Source: Apostichopus japonicus (taxonomy: Eukaryota; Echinodermata; Holothuroidea; Aspidochirotida; Stichopodidae). Taken from it: a DNA stretch of 12,500 bases. The position numbers and the translations under genes are program-made. The notes under the pieces were generated by a model. It was given only the letters and a program-made list of their open reading frames with translations. It had not been told where the DNA came from and searched no databases. The stretch lies in contig NC_092569.1 in the NCBI RefSeq assembly GCF_037975245.1, positions 12,225,001 to 12,237,500 of the forward strand, written 5' to 3'. Shown here piece after piece: positions 1 to 9,332 of the stretch; within the stretch, counting starts at the first letter, position 1, and each line of letters opens with the position of its first letter.

Positions 1-762
1 CAAAATTGTGGGGAAATTGAGGCAATTTTAGACCACATTGTAAGACTTTCAAGAGCAGTGTTCGAAAATAATGTTTACTGTTGAGTAAACAGGCTCGTTC
101 ACAAGTGACGAAAATTTGTTCGCCCTGATACGGAAGCTTGACGGTGCCATGAATCGTCAACGTGGAAACTTCTACAAGGACTTAAAGATCACATCTAGTG
201 TTCAGGGTGTAAGTGAACGGGGTGGTTATATGGAGCATCCTACCATACGTAAAGCTCGCAAAACGAGGGCAGCACAGTGTTATTTCGTATTTATTAAGTA
301 TGGAGTACATGCCCCACTGCCTGTTTAATAAACAGAACGGTAGAACATTTTTTAACTAAACATGAAAGAGACAACACATTTGTATGGACCCTTTTGAAAG
401 CAACAAAATACTTTTTTTTTTAATTGATATATGATATGTGTTATTGTATTTTATTACGTAACATGAATGAACTGATTAACAAATGCATGGAAGCATTGAA
501 AGGATTTGGCATGATGACCCTGCCCGCTCCCCCTCCCCCAAAAGATTTTATCTAAAAAAATAAAGGAAATATCTGAAACTTAAATTTCTGATTTCATTCT
601 GTGTTTATTTCATATATTTGAATATTATTCAACATATTTCAAAGAACGGTGATCGCGCTACGAGAATGATCTCTTAAAGTGAGGGCAGCATACAACATTT
701 AGTAACCCAAATAAAGGTAATGAAGCAATTACGCACTGTGAGTTAGTGAAAAGTTACTTCGA
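1..762. other. No gene seen
   Basis: AT-rich sequence with short chance open frames, one T10 run (about 412-421) and C-rich bits near 524-540. The 70-codon open stretch at 116-328 starts at TTG and shows no domain. Confidence 0.6.
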
Positions 763-796
763 TAGTTATGTAGAGTTATGTAGAGTTATGTAGAGT
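763..796. repeat. Decamer tandem repeat TAGAGTTATG
   Basis: Two exact units (771-790) with a partial unit on each side. It is probably a replication-slippage product with no visible function. Confidence 0.9.
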
Positions 797-1779
797 GCAT
801 GTGCTTCTGATTAACAGATGACAGTTGGTTACATTCTGGTCGACTCTACATGTTTGCCTATTTCCGATTGGTATTCTCATTGATGGACCAGGCAGTTGCG
901 ACAACCATAAAGGGACAAGGGGCACGTCCAACCGCCCCCCAACCCCACTTTCTGAACGATTGGGGATGTTTTAACTAAGAATATTGAGTCACAATCCTCT
1001 ACACGGCCCTACCACTCAGCTCTTCTCCCCCACCCGCCCCCCAAATAAGTCCTTTCCTGGCATGAATAAAACAAATAATGATAACACAAACATAACAATT
1101 ATTTTACACCTAAATTTCCCATATGGCTTCCCCTCAGCTTATTATATAGGCAACGCTACCATCAGAATGCCCTAGCGGTACAAAGTGATTTTCTTCTAAC
1201 TTACATTTTTTCCTTGGAAGAATAAATTTCTAGAACATGAAATCTTAAAGTTAAGAATGTGTAGATGCAACTTACAAGGCCATGGAAGTGGCATTTCCGG
1301 CAATCTGGGAGGCATTTTTGGCCCAAAAAATTTCACTGTTACGGCCCTTAGACACCACCCAATAAAGTCACAGCACTAAGGCGCTCGCGGTTTGTGCTAC
1401 GCGCACTCTCCTTCAGTTTTATCAATGTTCAGTAATTTATGTTCACGCCCTCACTTTTCAATTGGGATTGTCGCCCCTGGGACCAGGGAGTAGCTACAGC
1501 CTGGACGGACTGAAGCAGTTAACGGTGGTCCACGATCACAAACTGCACATTTTCACCAAATGAAACCAACATTGAAAGGAAGAATTTCTGCATGTTACCT
1601 ATAAATGAACCAACTGTTCTTAAATGGTACAGACAGGCAAAATCAAACTAAACCTATGCAGAAGGCTTTCTGTCTACCATATTCTCGAGCATATCATAGC
1701 GAGCATAATCCAAAATAGAATTGCCGTTCGTCACATTTAAGGGTCTCATACATCTAAGTGTTTCATTGCAGATAAAGTA
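797..1779. other. No gene seen; GC-balanced block at 1270-1500
   Basis: C-rich runs occur near 929-946 and 1026-1042. The part from 1270 to 1500 is less AT-rich and has a palindrome-like start (ggccatgg .. ttttggccc, 1279-1324) and a 27-codon + strand frame from ATG 1282 (MEVAFPAIWEAFLAQKISLL). It may be a dispersed-repeat fragment that I cannot name. Confidence 0.4.
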
Positions 1780-1804
1780 GGGGTGGGGGAGGGTTAGGGG
1801 GTGG
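1780..1804 (+). other. G-quadruplex-prone block
   Basis: Four G-runs separated by one to three bases (GGGG T GGGGG A GGG TTA GGGGG) satisfy the usual four-run rule. No gene border is near, so any role is unknown. Confidence 0.6.
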
Positions 1805-1885
1805 AAATAATACCAGCGATCGATTGGACGTAAAGTACGTTAAATGAGATAGAAACCCAACAATCATCTTTGGTCAATGTGTTGG

Positions 1886-1982
1886 TGTGATAACACTGAT
1901 CACACTGATAAAGAGTGATAACACAGTGATAACATATAAACAGTGATAACATATAAACAGTAATAACACAGTAATAACACTG
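1886..1982. repeat. Short degenerate minisatellite, GTGATAACA-type
   Basis: About eight diverged copies of a GTGATAACAC-like word. The centre has two exact 17-bp units (CAGTGATAACATATAAA at 1925-1941 and 1942-1958), drifting to CAGTAATAACA at the right end. Confidence 0.85.
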
Positions 1983-2352
1983 AAAAACAACTTCACCAGA
2001 CAGTTAAGAAAAAAATCTGATTCCATTTAGACCGATATATACAGGTTTAATTATCCCGACACAGACATCGCTGAAATCATATATTATCAACCCACTATAA
2101 GCTTTAGTTTGTGCTGTTTTGTGTTTTAATTGATTTATTGTCGGTTATGGAGGTGGGTTATGAATTTATATTTAAAAAAGAAGAAGATGAAACCAAGCAA
2201 AGATGCCTTCCAAGAAAAGGAAAAAGAAAATGGGAGGTAGGCGAGCGACATAATAAATACATTATGGATGAAAATCCCGGCCCTTTCATGCATAGCCTAT
2301 AAGCAAACGTAATTCTAGAGAACGTTTATTGCCTGTCGGATATCCTCACCAA

Positions 2353-2368
2353 CCCCCCCCCCCCCCCC
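2353..2368. repeat. C16 homopolymer, followed by a C-rich stretch
   Basis: Sixteen cytosines, then GCCCCCGC. Such tracts recur in the window as poly-C (about 930, 1035, 9070) and poly-G (2886-2906, 6311-6321). The exact length could be a sequencing or assembly artefact. Confidence 0.95.
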
Positions 2369-2885
2369 GCCCCCGCTGTCCTGTTTTCTATCTTAAGGTT
2401 TTGTGGAAGTAGATTCTAGTTCTGACGAAGAGAAGAAAGAAAGTAGGAAATTCACAAATAACATGCCTGCGAAGTTCCTATTTACTCTCCCTTAAACAAT
2501 AACATTTTTTAAAATGACTTAAAATCGTCGACTCATTTCAGTATCAACAATGTTATACGGGCTTCAACTGTATTTGAAGTGACTTGAAACAATACCGCAA
2601 TTTATAGAGATACGAATATTGGCCACTAGAATCGTACATTGAGCAAAAGGTACGTCTTTACTTTCCCAGCATTTCCCTTGGCAACCCATTCTGTGACTAC
2701 TGACTTCTCTATAGATCAGCCACGACCGATAACTTCTAGGGCCTACAAATGGCCCGTTATATACTTCCAGTTGATTGACTGACTAAACTGCACATTAGTT
2801 GATATTGGTTGCAATAGAATATGCACTGAAAGTTATTTAAACAACTGCACACATACACGCATTTATCACAATCGTTGGTGGAGGA

Positions 2886-2906
2886 GGGGGGGGATTGGGG
2901 GGGGGG
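2886..2906 (+). repeat. Poly-G tract (G8 and G10)
   Basis: Two guanine runs separated by ATT. Length calls in such runs are unreliable. There is no associated gene. Confidence 0.9.
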
Positions 2907-3191
2907 AGCACTACGAGACAGGAAGTTTACTCTCAGCTTACTTTGGAACCATTTGCTACCATTTGCTGATGTTTGTTGGTTTTCCAGTCCCCACCTCGCG
3001 ACCCAACGTAAACATGTTAGCGATCCATGTTTGGATCGCTAGCTATAATTTGGAAGCGTGCCTGTACATACAACCGTTAGGGGCTCCGGAGAAACGTTCT
3101 AGCAAAAACAAAAACAAAGTGCGCCACATATTCAGTAGCATAATGTTGGTATGATACAATCAAAACTCAGTTCTCTGATAAGTTACCCCTA

Positions 3192-3340
3192 CACTCTAAA
3201 TAACAAAGAGTGAAAAATGCCCTCCTTACCGAAAGTGATTTTTTTCACTCCAAAAGAGCGAAAATTCACTCTATAAGAGCGAAATTTGTTGGTATTCAAT
3301 CCCTCCAGTTACTTCTCTGTTCACTCTTTGACCCGGAGTG
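3192..3340 (+). mobile_element. GAGTGAA-rich MITE, copy 1
   Basis: The left end starts CACTCTAAATAACAAAGAG; the right end, read inverted, starts CACTCCGGGTCAAAGAG, so the element is inverted at its termini (CACTC..AAAGAGTGAA). The inside repeats AGAGTGAA/TTCACTCT words and diverged AGAGCGAAA forms in both orientations. A matching relative lies at 8351-8542. No coding frame is present. The target duplication is not clear. Confidence 0.5.
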
Positions 3341-3516
3341 AATAATAAGTATGTGTTGACATGTGAATAGCCAATTACATTGACGAATGCTGCCGCCCTT
3401 TTTGATTTATTATATGACAGGCAATTTTCCTACATAACATACTACAGTATCATGCTTGCAATATCGCAAAACAATTCAATCGAAACCACGCAGAGATTTT
3501 TCTGAGGCAATTGAAG

Positions 3517-3580
3517 ATGTCTGTCCAAAACTGGGTGGAGTGTCATGGTTTTGGAGAAAACATTGTGCAGTTATTTGAAG
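3517..3580 (+). CDS. Candidate first exon of a SAM-domain-like protein
   Basis: An ATG with A at -3 opens 21 codons that begin MSVQNWVECHGFGENIVQLF and end at a good donor (GAAG|gtaaat), leaving phase 1. The pattern of a tryptophan, a Gly-Phe pair and a Leu-Phe-Glu end fits helices 1 and 2 of a sterile alpha motif, a small protein-interaction domain. The second half of the domain (the usual E-N-x-I-D-G part) is not found in the next exon-like blocks, so the domain looks incomplete here. A candidate middle exon at 4364-4443 or 4371-4443 is phase-compatible but has weak splice sites (tag|ct or ttag|ta, and cag|gtttac) and no family resemblance. The call rests on pattern recognition only. Confidence 0.35.
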
Positions 3581-3684
3581 GTAAATCAATCTATCTTAAA
3601 TAAGTCGAATTATCACATACTAGCCATATGTACTATATGAGTATAGTTGTAGTAGGCTACTAGGCAAGGGTATGTTGTTATTGT

Positions 3685-4363
<679 letters not shown>

Positions 4364-4589
4364 CTGTTAGTAATCCTGATGCTGGAGAACTTCAAATTCA
4401 TCAAAATAAAACACCTGTTTGGGCTGATGACTTTACAACTCAGGTTTACATGAGGGATATTTAAAACACACATGGGCTAAGTAGAGTCTTGAGGGTAATG
4501 AAAAACTGAATATTTAAACTAATTGCTAATTTTAAATTAACTAAATTTATGATTTACTAAGTGAAGTTTGTTACTTAGTTTGTTGACAG

Positions 4590-4730
4590 GATTTTCAAGC
4601 AAAACATCTCGGAACACAGACACCTTGGCAAGATTTTGTTGGAGGAGATGGAAGATGGTCACGTGACCATATCATTAAGAAAGAAGTCGGTGCAAGTTAT
4701 GGTCGCTTATCTCATAGAGGTGGACTCAGA
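4590..4730 (+). CDS. Candidate internal exon, SAMD3-like conserved segment
   Basis: The block is bounded by ttgacag| and AGA|gtaagt, a near-perfect donor, and is 141 bases long. Read from 4591 it gives a helical segment: HLGKILLEEMEDGHVTISLR (codons 10-29), then KKSVQVMVAYLIEVDS. The spacing of Leu-Ile-Leu, Arg-Lys-x-x-Val and MVAYLI resembles the segment that follows the N-terminal region in metazoan SAMD3-like proteins. A second frame, from 4590, is also open throughout (it contains GTQTPWQDFVGGDGRW) and joins in phase 0 to the block at 4949, so the correct frame is not certain. A weaker donor at 4719 (GAG|gtggac) would bring the 4591 frame into phase 0. Confidence 0.35.
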
Positions 4731-4834
4731 GTAAGTATAATTATCTAGTTAGCACATGACTAGGTTAGCTAAGAAAAAAGTAACTATAGATTTATGACAT
4801 TATCAACGATGACCCCACAAGGCAGTAAGGGAGA

Positions 4835-4856
4835 GGGGGGGTGGGCGGGGCGAGGG
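4835..4856 (+). other. G-quadruplex-prone block in a putative intron
   Basis: The pattern G7 T GGG C GGGG CGA GGG lies between the exon-like blocks ending at 4730 and starting at 4949, on the sense strand. A fold is possible in DNA or pre-mRNA. Confidence 0.6.
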
Positions 4857-4948
4857 CCTTAACAACTGATGTTGTTTGCCTACATATAATTTGATGTATG
4901 CATGATCAATTCAATTCAATAATGTAATATCTTGTCATTGCTCCCTAG

Positions 4949-5157
4949 ATTAACCTTGGATTTGACCAGCTCTTCCCTTACGGGAGTGAATTTATAACCA
5001 AAATGGCAATGGTAAAATCATCAAAGTGGCTCAGGGTGTAAAGAAAGAATTCTTGGATGCCATTTTTCTGAAATATAAAAATGGAGATGGTACAAGCAAA
5101 GGGTACATTGGACCGAATAGCAGACAGTTTATCATAGTTGCTTTATTCTCAACATAA
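4949..5157 (+). pseudogene. Exon-like block, apparently frameshifted
   Basis: It begins after a ctccctag acceptor. One frame (4949-5041) reads through LFPYGSEFITKMAMV and stops at TAA 5039-5041. The frame open from 4990 to 5154 carries KKEFLDAIFLKYKNGDG followed by TSKGYIGPNSRQ and stops at 5155-5157. In SAMD3-like proteins a Tyr-Pro/Phe-Pro segment with Met-Ala is followed by a Gly-Tyr-Ile segment in a single frame, so the two halves here look like one exon split by an indel around 5010-5033. That family alignment is from memory. If correct, the locus is a pseudogene; otherwise these are two chance open stretches. Confidence 0.3.
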
Positions 5158-5680
5158 TGCCATGAGGTCAAGAAGGCTATTCAATTAACCATTTAGTCAG
5201 GATCAGGCTATAGTTCCCACATATTTAAAAAGTCAACATTTCATAGTTCCCCTTGTGCAGGTATTGAGACATATAAGCTATGGATACCAATGGTCATCTG
5301 CAATTATGTTTCAACACAACGTAATTGCAAGTAAACAGAATAATTTTTGATGTGCTTTACGCGAACATGTTTCTCACATCTCTTTTTCTGTGGCCAACAC
5401 TTTTCCGAGGCTACGCCAATTAGTGTCCATTGCATATATATAGCTCCATGTGAGAGGACATACATTGAATTGAAGGTCATGTCATTACACATTTTGAGTC
5501 AGCCCAGCTATAGTAGACAATGTTCCTTAAACAGATGCTGGTACATATCATGCCTGCATATTCTTCATATTTCTAGTGTCATATTAAGTTATATGGGTAA
5601 TTGGTCATTTCTTATCATATAATAGAACAGCAATCAGAGATATAATGTGGCATCATTAACATATTTCTTCTTTTGTGCAG
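5158..5680. other. Putative intron sequence
   Basis: Open frames on both strands at 5304-5622 are rich in Cys, His and Tyr without any pattern and overlap each other, as expected of chance frames. It ends in a strong pyrimidine tract and acceptor at 5680. Confidence 0.4.
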
Positions 5681-5799
5681 CTGACTCATGTGCCCTGGAA
5701 CTGCTGGTCACGATGCTGAGGACCACAAATTACAGAAAGGAGAAAAGATCATCTACTGTATCAGCCAGTATACAGTGCATGCCGTATGATACAGAATAG
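5681..5799 (+). CDS. Candidate 3'-terminal exon
   Basis: The acceptor is the best in the window: a pyrimidine-rich run (atatttcttcttttgtgcag) ending at 5680. After two leftover bases the frame reads DSCALELLVTMLRTTNYRKE, then a Lys/Arg/Ser-rich tail, and stops at TAG 5797-5799. The other two frames stop within 13 codons. AATAAA follows 7 bases after the stop. No domain is recognised. It may be an alternative last exon of the SAM-like locus, but the phase link to upstream blocks is unproven. Confidence 0.28.
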
Positions 5800-5806
5800 A
5801 GTGGTA

Positions 5807-5812
5807 AATAAA
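5807..5812 (+). terminator. Candidate poly-A signal
   Basis: AATAAA just after the stop of the block ending at 5799 and 12 bases before the hAT-like MITE. If used, cleavage would probably fall inside the MITE left end. Confidence 0.25.
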
Positions 5813-5824
5813 TATTATTTAAAG

Positions 5825-6131
5825 CAGGGTTTCCCTAACTTGATCCCCCCAAGCACGAACCCCCTGTGGATGTCAGAGTTGTCCACGAACCCCCAAATTT
5901 GCGAGACACGATCTGAGTCATTATTTTACTGTAATACGCATAACAGTGCTTCGTAAAAGATCAAGTTAATAGTGTAATGTTGTGGAATTTGTACGACTGA
6001 TTATATGATATATCAGAATTTAGTTCAACAAAAAGTACTCTAGTTTTGACTTTCAGAAACGTCTCACGAACCCCCTGGGATGGACTCACGCATCCCCTGG
6101 GGGTTCATGCACCCCAGTTAGGGAACCCCTG
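5825..6131. mobile_element. Non-autonomous hAT-like MITE, 307 bp, complete
   Basis: The ends are 16-bp inverted repeats differing at one base: CAGGGTTTCCCTAACT (5825-5840) and the complement of AGTTAGGGAACCCCTG (6116-6131). The flanks are an 8-bp near-duplication, ATTTAAAG (5817-5824) and ATTTAAAT (6132-6139), matching at 7 of 8. CAGGG termini and 8-bp duplications are typical of hAT elements. The interior has several copies of ACGAACCCCC (near 5856, 5885 and 6066) and no open frame, so it would depend on a transposase encoded elsewhere. The near-intact ends suggest a fairly recent insertion. Confidence 0.78.
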
Positions 6132-6310
6132 ATTTAAATGAAGCCTATTTGCTTAAAAAAGCTGTTCAGCTAAGTCAACAATACGATCAAAATAGCATCA
6201 TTGACGACTTAATTGCAATTTGTTTGTATTTATAATGGTTCATAATAATTGTTCAGAGCTATATGGTGCAAATGTGATTACAACTTAAATGGGTTTTTTG
6301 TGGGTGTGTT

Positions 6311-6321
6311 GGGGGGGGGGG
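6311..6321 (+). repeat. G11 homopolymer
   Basis: Eleven guanines following a T/G-rich lead (ttttttgtgggtgtgtt). A simple-sequence tract right of the hAT-like MITE. Confidence 0.9.
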
Positions 6322-6466
6322 TGGCAGCTAGGATGTATATGCTGGTGCCTGGTGTAAATTAAATGCTTTTTAAGTATTTATTATCAAGGCCTGAGCTTTG
6401 GAGATAAATTCAAGATCAAAAAGTATGAAAAATGTCAAGTTATTTGAGCGTTTATTATCTTCACAG

Positions 6467-6591
6467 CCACCCAACAGATAATAAAATATGGTATAGAGAA
6501 GGACAAGATTTGCAGTATATTGTATGAAAAATTGAATCAGTTTTACTCAAAACAAAATAAGTTCAAACTGATGTTCCATGGTCACAAGTAG
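6467..6591 (+). other. Weak exon-like open block
   Basis: It follows tattatcttcacag. After two bases it reads QQIIKYGIEKDKICSILYEK and onward to a TAG at 6589-6591. The composition is plausible for a helical protein, but AT-rich DNA produces such stretches by chance and no family is recognised. Confidence 0.15.
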
Positions 6592-7005
6592 AGCATTGTT
6601 TTGTATTTGTTATCAATATCTTTCTTATTGCAACTATTACTATTATCTACACTGCTACAAAGATGTAGTAGTTTGTGTTATTCACATACTAATTCTACCA
6701 GCATGTGTTCAGCAGCTGCTGTAGTTAAGTACTTAACAAAGTATTAACTTTATGAAAGGATTTATACTTCTAGTGACTCTTTAACAACATGTAAAACTAA
6801 AATATAAGCTATTGTGCTTGGTAGTAAATACAGCTGAATCTATTTGCCACACCTCAACACATCTGCTAGGACTATTTCACGAGAATTATAGCAGGCATGG
6901 CAACCACTCATCACAATTTCAATGCTTGAAATCACACTTATCTTAATTTTAAACTGTTTTTATAGTAATTTGAAATAATAAAAAAAATCTTATTTGTACT
7001 TTCAG

Positions 7006-7117
7006 GTTGGAACCGATGTTGGTCAGTGGTGAGGAGTTCACTCACCCTTTCTTATTAAGTCTTGGGCCAGCCAGCAGGTGTGTGAATACACCAACATTCC
7101 TGTTGGTGAATCTATAA
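7006..7117 (+). CDS. Candidate exon, C-terminal SAMD3-like segment
   Basis: An acceptor with a moderate pyrimidine tract (cttatttgtactttcag) precedes it. The frame from 7007 reads LEPMLVSGEEFTHPFLLSLG, then PASRCVNTPTFLLVNL and TAA at 7115-7117. The other frames close quickly. A His-Pro-Phe-(hydrophobic)-Gly motif is what I recall from the C-terminal region of SAMD3-like proteins, which fits the block being last in order. A donor GCAG|gtgtgt at 7078 is an alternative end. The block lies beyond the candidate poly-A signal at 5807, so both cannot belong to the same transcript without alternative processing. Confidence 0.3.
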
Positions 7118-8350
7118 TAGTAGCATTTGACAGGCTTTTCAAGTTTCATTATATCTTGAATCTGCACTTTGCTCTACCTTTATCTACTTTTTTAAAACTT
7201 ATTTGAAGGTCTCATTTATAAGGTGGTCATGATGAGTTACACCCACAAGTTAGGCCATTTAATGTATCACTCAATAATATGCCTAATTAAGAGCATGTTC
7301 CAGCTATATGAGCATAAACCATAAAAACAAAGTAACATAGATAACAGCATTCCTTAAATAAATTATCAACATGCTTTCAAGTGACTCCTTCTTATTCCAT
7401 TATAGTTACTCCTACCTCATGAACCTTCCTCTAACTTCTATGTTGTCCTTAACAATCCTATTTTATCCTACTTTTTTTTGACTTGCCACCATCAAAATAA
7501 GTATTTATGAAGCATATTAATAAACTGTGAATATAAAAAATGTCATACGATTTTGTCGACATTGTTGGGTATCGGTGAAAACATCTAATGAAAGCCTGCA
7601 GAAGTCTCGTTTGTCCTCTTCGTTTGTAAACTTGATCCTACTAACACTAGTTGTATCTTACAATCCCACCTGTGTCCCTCCTGATGGTCCACTTGAGAAA
7701 ACCTTTATCCAGAATAGCTTATAGGACTGTAAGGCTTTCATTGCACTTTAATATTTAGTTTATGCTTGACTGAAACTAGTGTTTGATTTGTACATCACAG
7801 AAGGTAAGGAGGCATAATGACCGGTGCTTGATGTTTTATGCTTACTTTGATAACATTTTTGTATGATTGCTGAATATGGAAATTATTTTTTATGAAGCAG
7901 ATATTTTATAACTTTTAATTTAAGATTTATTTTATATATATTTTATCAGTTTACTATTACTAGTCTGTACCATTCACCATCTGTGTGTTGTTCTATATGT
8001 ATACGTAGTCCATCCATGACCTTTTATATTTGCCTGAAACTACTGATTATATACAACAAAAATGTAAGAACATATTTTATGTCCTTTCTTTGCAATTTCT
8101 CTACAATGCCATGCAATCTTTCGGTAGTTTCATTCTGTTACATTTTAGATATTATGTTGTTTATATTATGTTAATTTCGACGTGTGAGTGGGAAAGTTAC
8201 TCTCAAACGATAAACCCATAATCCTGTCCGGTGTCAATTCCAAAAATTCTTCATTGCGATGCCTTGATTTGTAATACCACCATCTTTAACTGTTCAGCAA
8301 AGATTAGACTAAAATTGCTGGTTCCTTTTAACCAACACCATAAATAACAT
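7118..8350. other. No gene seen
   Basis: Strongly AT-rich, with runs of T and many stops in all frames except the minus-strand block at 7517-7657. Two overlapping + frames at 7983-8221 are Phe/Leu/Tyr/Cys-rich chance frames. Confidence 0.5.
7517..7657 (-). other. Minus-strand open block, possible exon relic
   Basis: Open for 46 codons and rich in charged residues: RIKFTNEEDKRDFCRLSLDV (codons 7-26), then FTDTQQCRQNRM. This differs in composition from the surrounding DNA. No family is recognised and splice borders are unclear. On the + strand the same DNA is also open, with less protein-like content. Confidence 0.15.
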
Positions 8351-8542
8351 CACTCCTTTAGAGTGAATGTTCACTCTCAACCTTAGTGAATTTCACTCTT
8401 TAATGGAGTGAAATAATTCACTCTGTACAGGAGTCTGTAAAAGAGTGAAATTTACTCTTTGAAGAGTGATCCCTCTATACACTCCTTGAAAGAGTGAAAA
8501 TTCACCCATTAGAGTGGATTTTCACTCTTATTTTTTAGAGTA
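8351..8542 (-). mobile_element. GAGTGAA-rich MITE, copy 2 (reverse orientation)
   Basis: The right end, read inverted, starts TACTCTAAAAAATAAGAGTG and aligns with the left end of the copy at 3192. The left end starts CACTCCTTTAGAGTGAATG. At least ten TTCACTCT/AGAGTGAA-type words lie between them, alternating in orientation, so the single strand could fold into several small hairpins. Non-coding. Confidence 0.5.
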
Positions 8543-8569
8543 TATGCAGGCCTATCGTGAGGTTGGCTC

Positions 8570-8588
8570 GGGTGGGAGGGGGTGGGGG
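8570..8588 (+). other. G-quadruplex-prone block
   Basis: The pattern GGG T GGG A GGGGG T GGGGG has single-base loops, the most stable kind. It lies just right of the MITE copy at 8351-8542. Confidence 0.6.
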
Positions 8589-9089
8589 TGGTTCCACTTA
8601 CTGGGCATACTAATGTGTACCGAATCTGTGACAACATCATGTTTACAAAGTTTCACAAGTTACATGATACGGGCATTCTACCCACTATATATTGTGGTTG
8701 CCTCTCCGTAAATTGTTTGTGCCCTTCCAATACAGTTTTTCCATAAAAGTGAAACATTTTGAAGTGAAAAATAATAATAATAAGATAATTCCTGATACAA
8801 ACAAATGTATTGGTGCAGAACACATGTATAGCAATTAAACTTCATTTTAAATTTTGAACAGATGTATTCCTTTAGGCTTTTAATTCAATCGATTTAGTAC
8901 TCACAGATATATCTCACACACGACACTGGTGTTTTGATAACTCTGAAGAATAACCACATTAAAGCTGAAGAGCGCCACAGTGTTATCCAAACTAGTTTGA
9001 ATACAACAGAGGGAGACAAACCCAACCAACATCATTAGCTTATACACCATAGATATTCTTAAAGAGCAACCCACCCCACCCCCTCAGAA
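8589..9089. other. No gene seen
   Basis: AT-rich, with a short AATAATAATAAG stretch near 8769-8782 and a C-rich run at 9069-9083. Confidence 0.5.
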
Positions 9090-9185
9090 ATATCTTATAA
9101 TAATAATCTTATAATAATCACCAGTTATGTTTAACGACGCTTAAGCGACCACAAATGTGGGAGAAACCCGCAGGGGTTATGGATT
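9090..9185 (-). mobile_element. Possible SINE 3' end with ATTATTATAAG tail
   Basis: On the minus strand it reads CCTGCGGGTTTCTCCCACAT, then TTAAGCGTCGTTAAACATAA, and ends in a short tandem ATTATTATAAG. A TTTCTCCCACA word followed by GCGTYGTTAAACA and a simple-repeat tail is a layout I associate with widespread invertebrate SINE 3' parts. The assignment is from memory and no tRNA head was found. Confidence 0.35.
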
Positions 9186-9267
9186 ACAACTTACACGTCG
9201 GGTTGCTTCCAATTCAACATTTGTTACTCAAATTTGGAATTGCGATGAAAAACTCACCATACTATGA

Positions 9268-9332
9268 CCCGGCCGCGATTTTTTTCCCCAAACCGAACTG
9301 ACGCTCAAATTGTTTCCTCGATTCTGATTTGC
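9268..9332 (+). mobile_element. SINE body, second copy without the tRNA head
   Basis: This segment matches the body of the minus-strand SINE at 10020-10095 with several substitutions; both contain the identical run TTTCCTCGATTCTGATT after a TTTTTTCCCCAAAC-type stretch. The shared part starts at CCGGCCG, near the end of the tRNA-like head. Upstream here I see no clear head, so this copy is 5'-truncated or much eroded. Confidence 0.6.

Larger units (their letters stand above)
1983..3191. other. No defensible gene; Lys-rich and acidic exon-like bits
   Basis: A purine-rich patch at 2170-2237 can be read MPSKKRKKKMG before a donor-like GGAG|gtaggc. A second patch from 2410 reads DSSSDEEKKESRKFTNN to TAA 2493-2495, phase-compatible with the first. 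Purine-rich DNA gives Lys/Glu/Arg in every frame, so this is weak. The C16 and poly-G tracts also lie here. Confidence 0.35.

Noticed and set aside
116-328. A 70-codon + strand open frame as a gene
   Set aside because: It starts at TTG, has no domain or splice context, and its length is unremarkable.
3190-3345. A CRISPR-like array, from the regularly repeated AGAGTGAA words
   Set aside because: The repeats are too short, vary in spacing, occur in both orientations and sit in animal-type DNA.
5304-5622. A 91-codon + frame and a 62-codon minus frame
   Set aside because: They overlap on opposite strands, have irregular Cys/His/Tyr-rich composition and sit in a probable intron.
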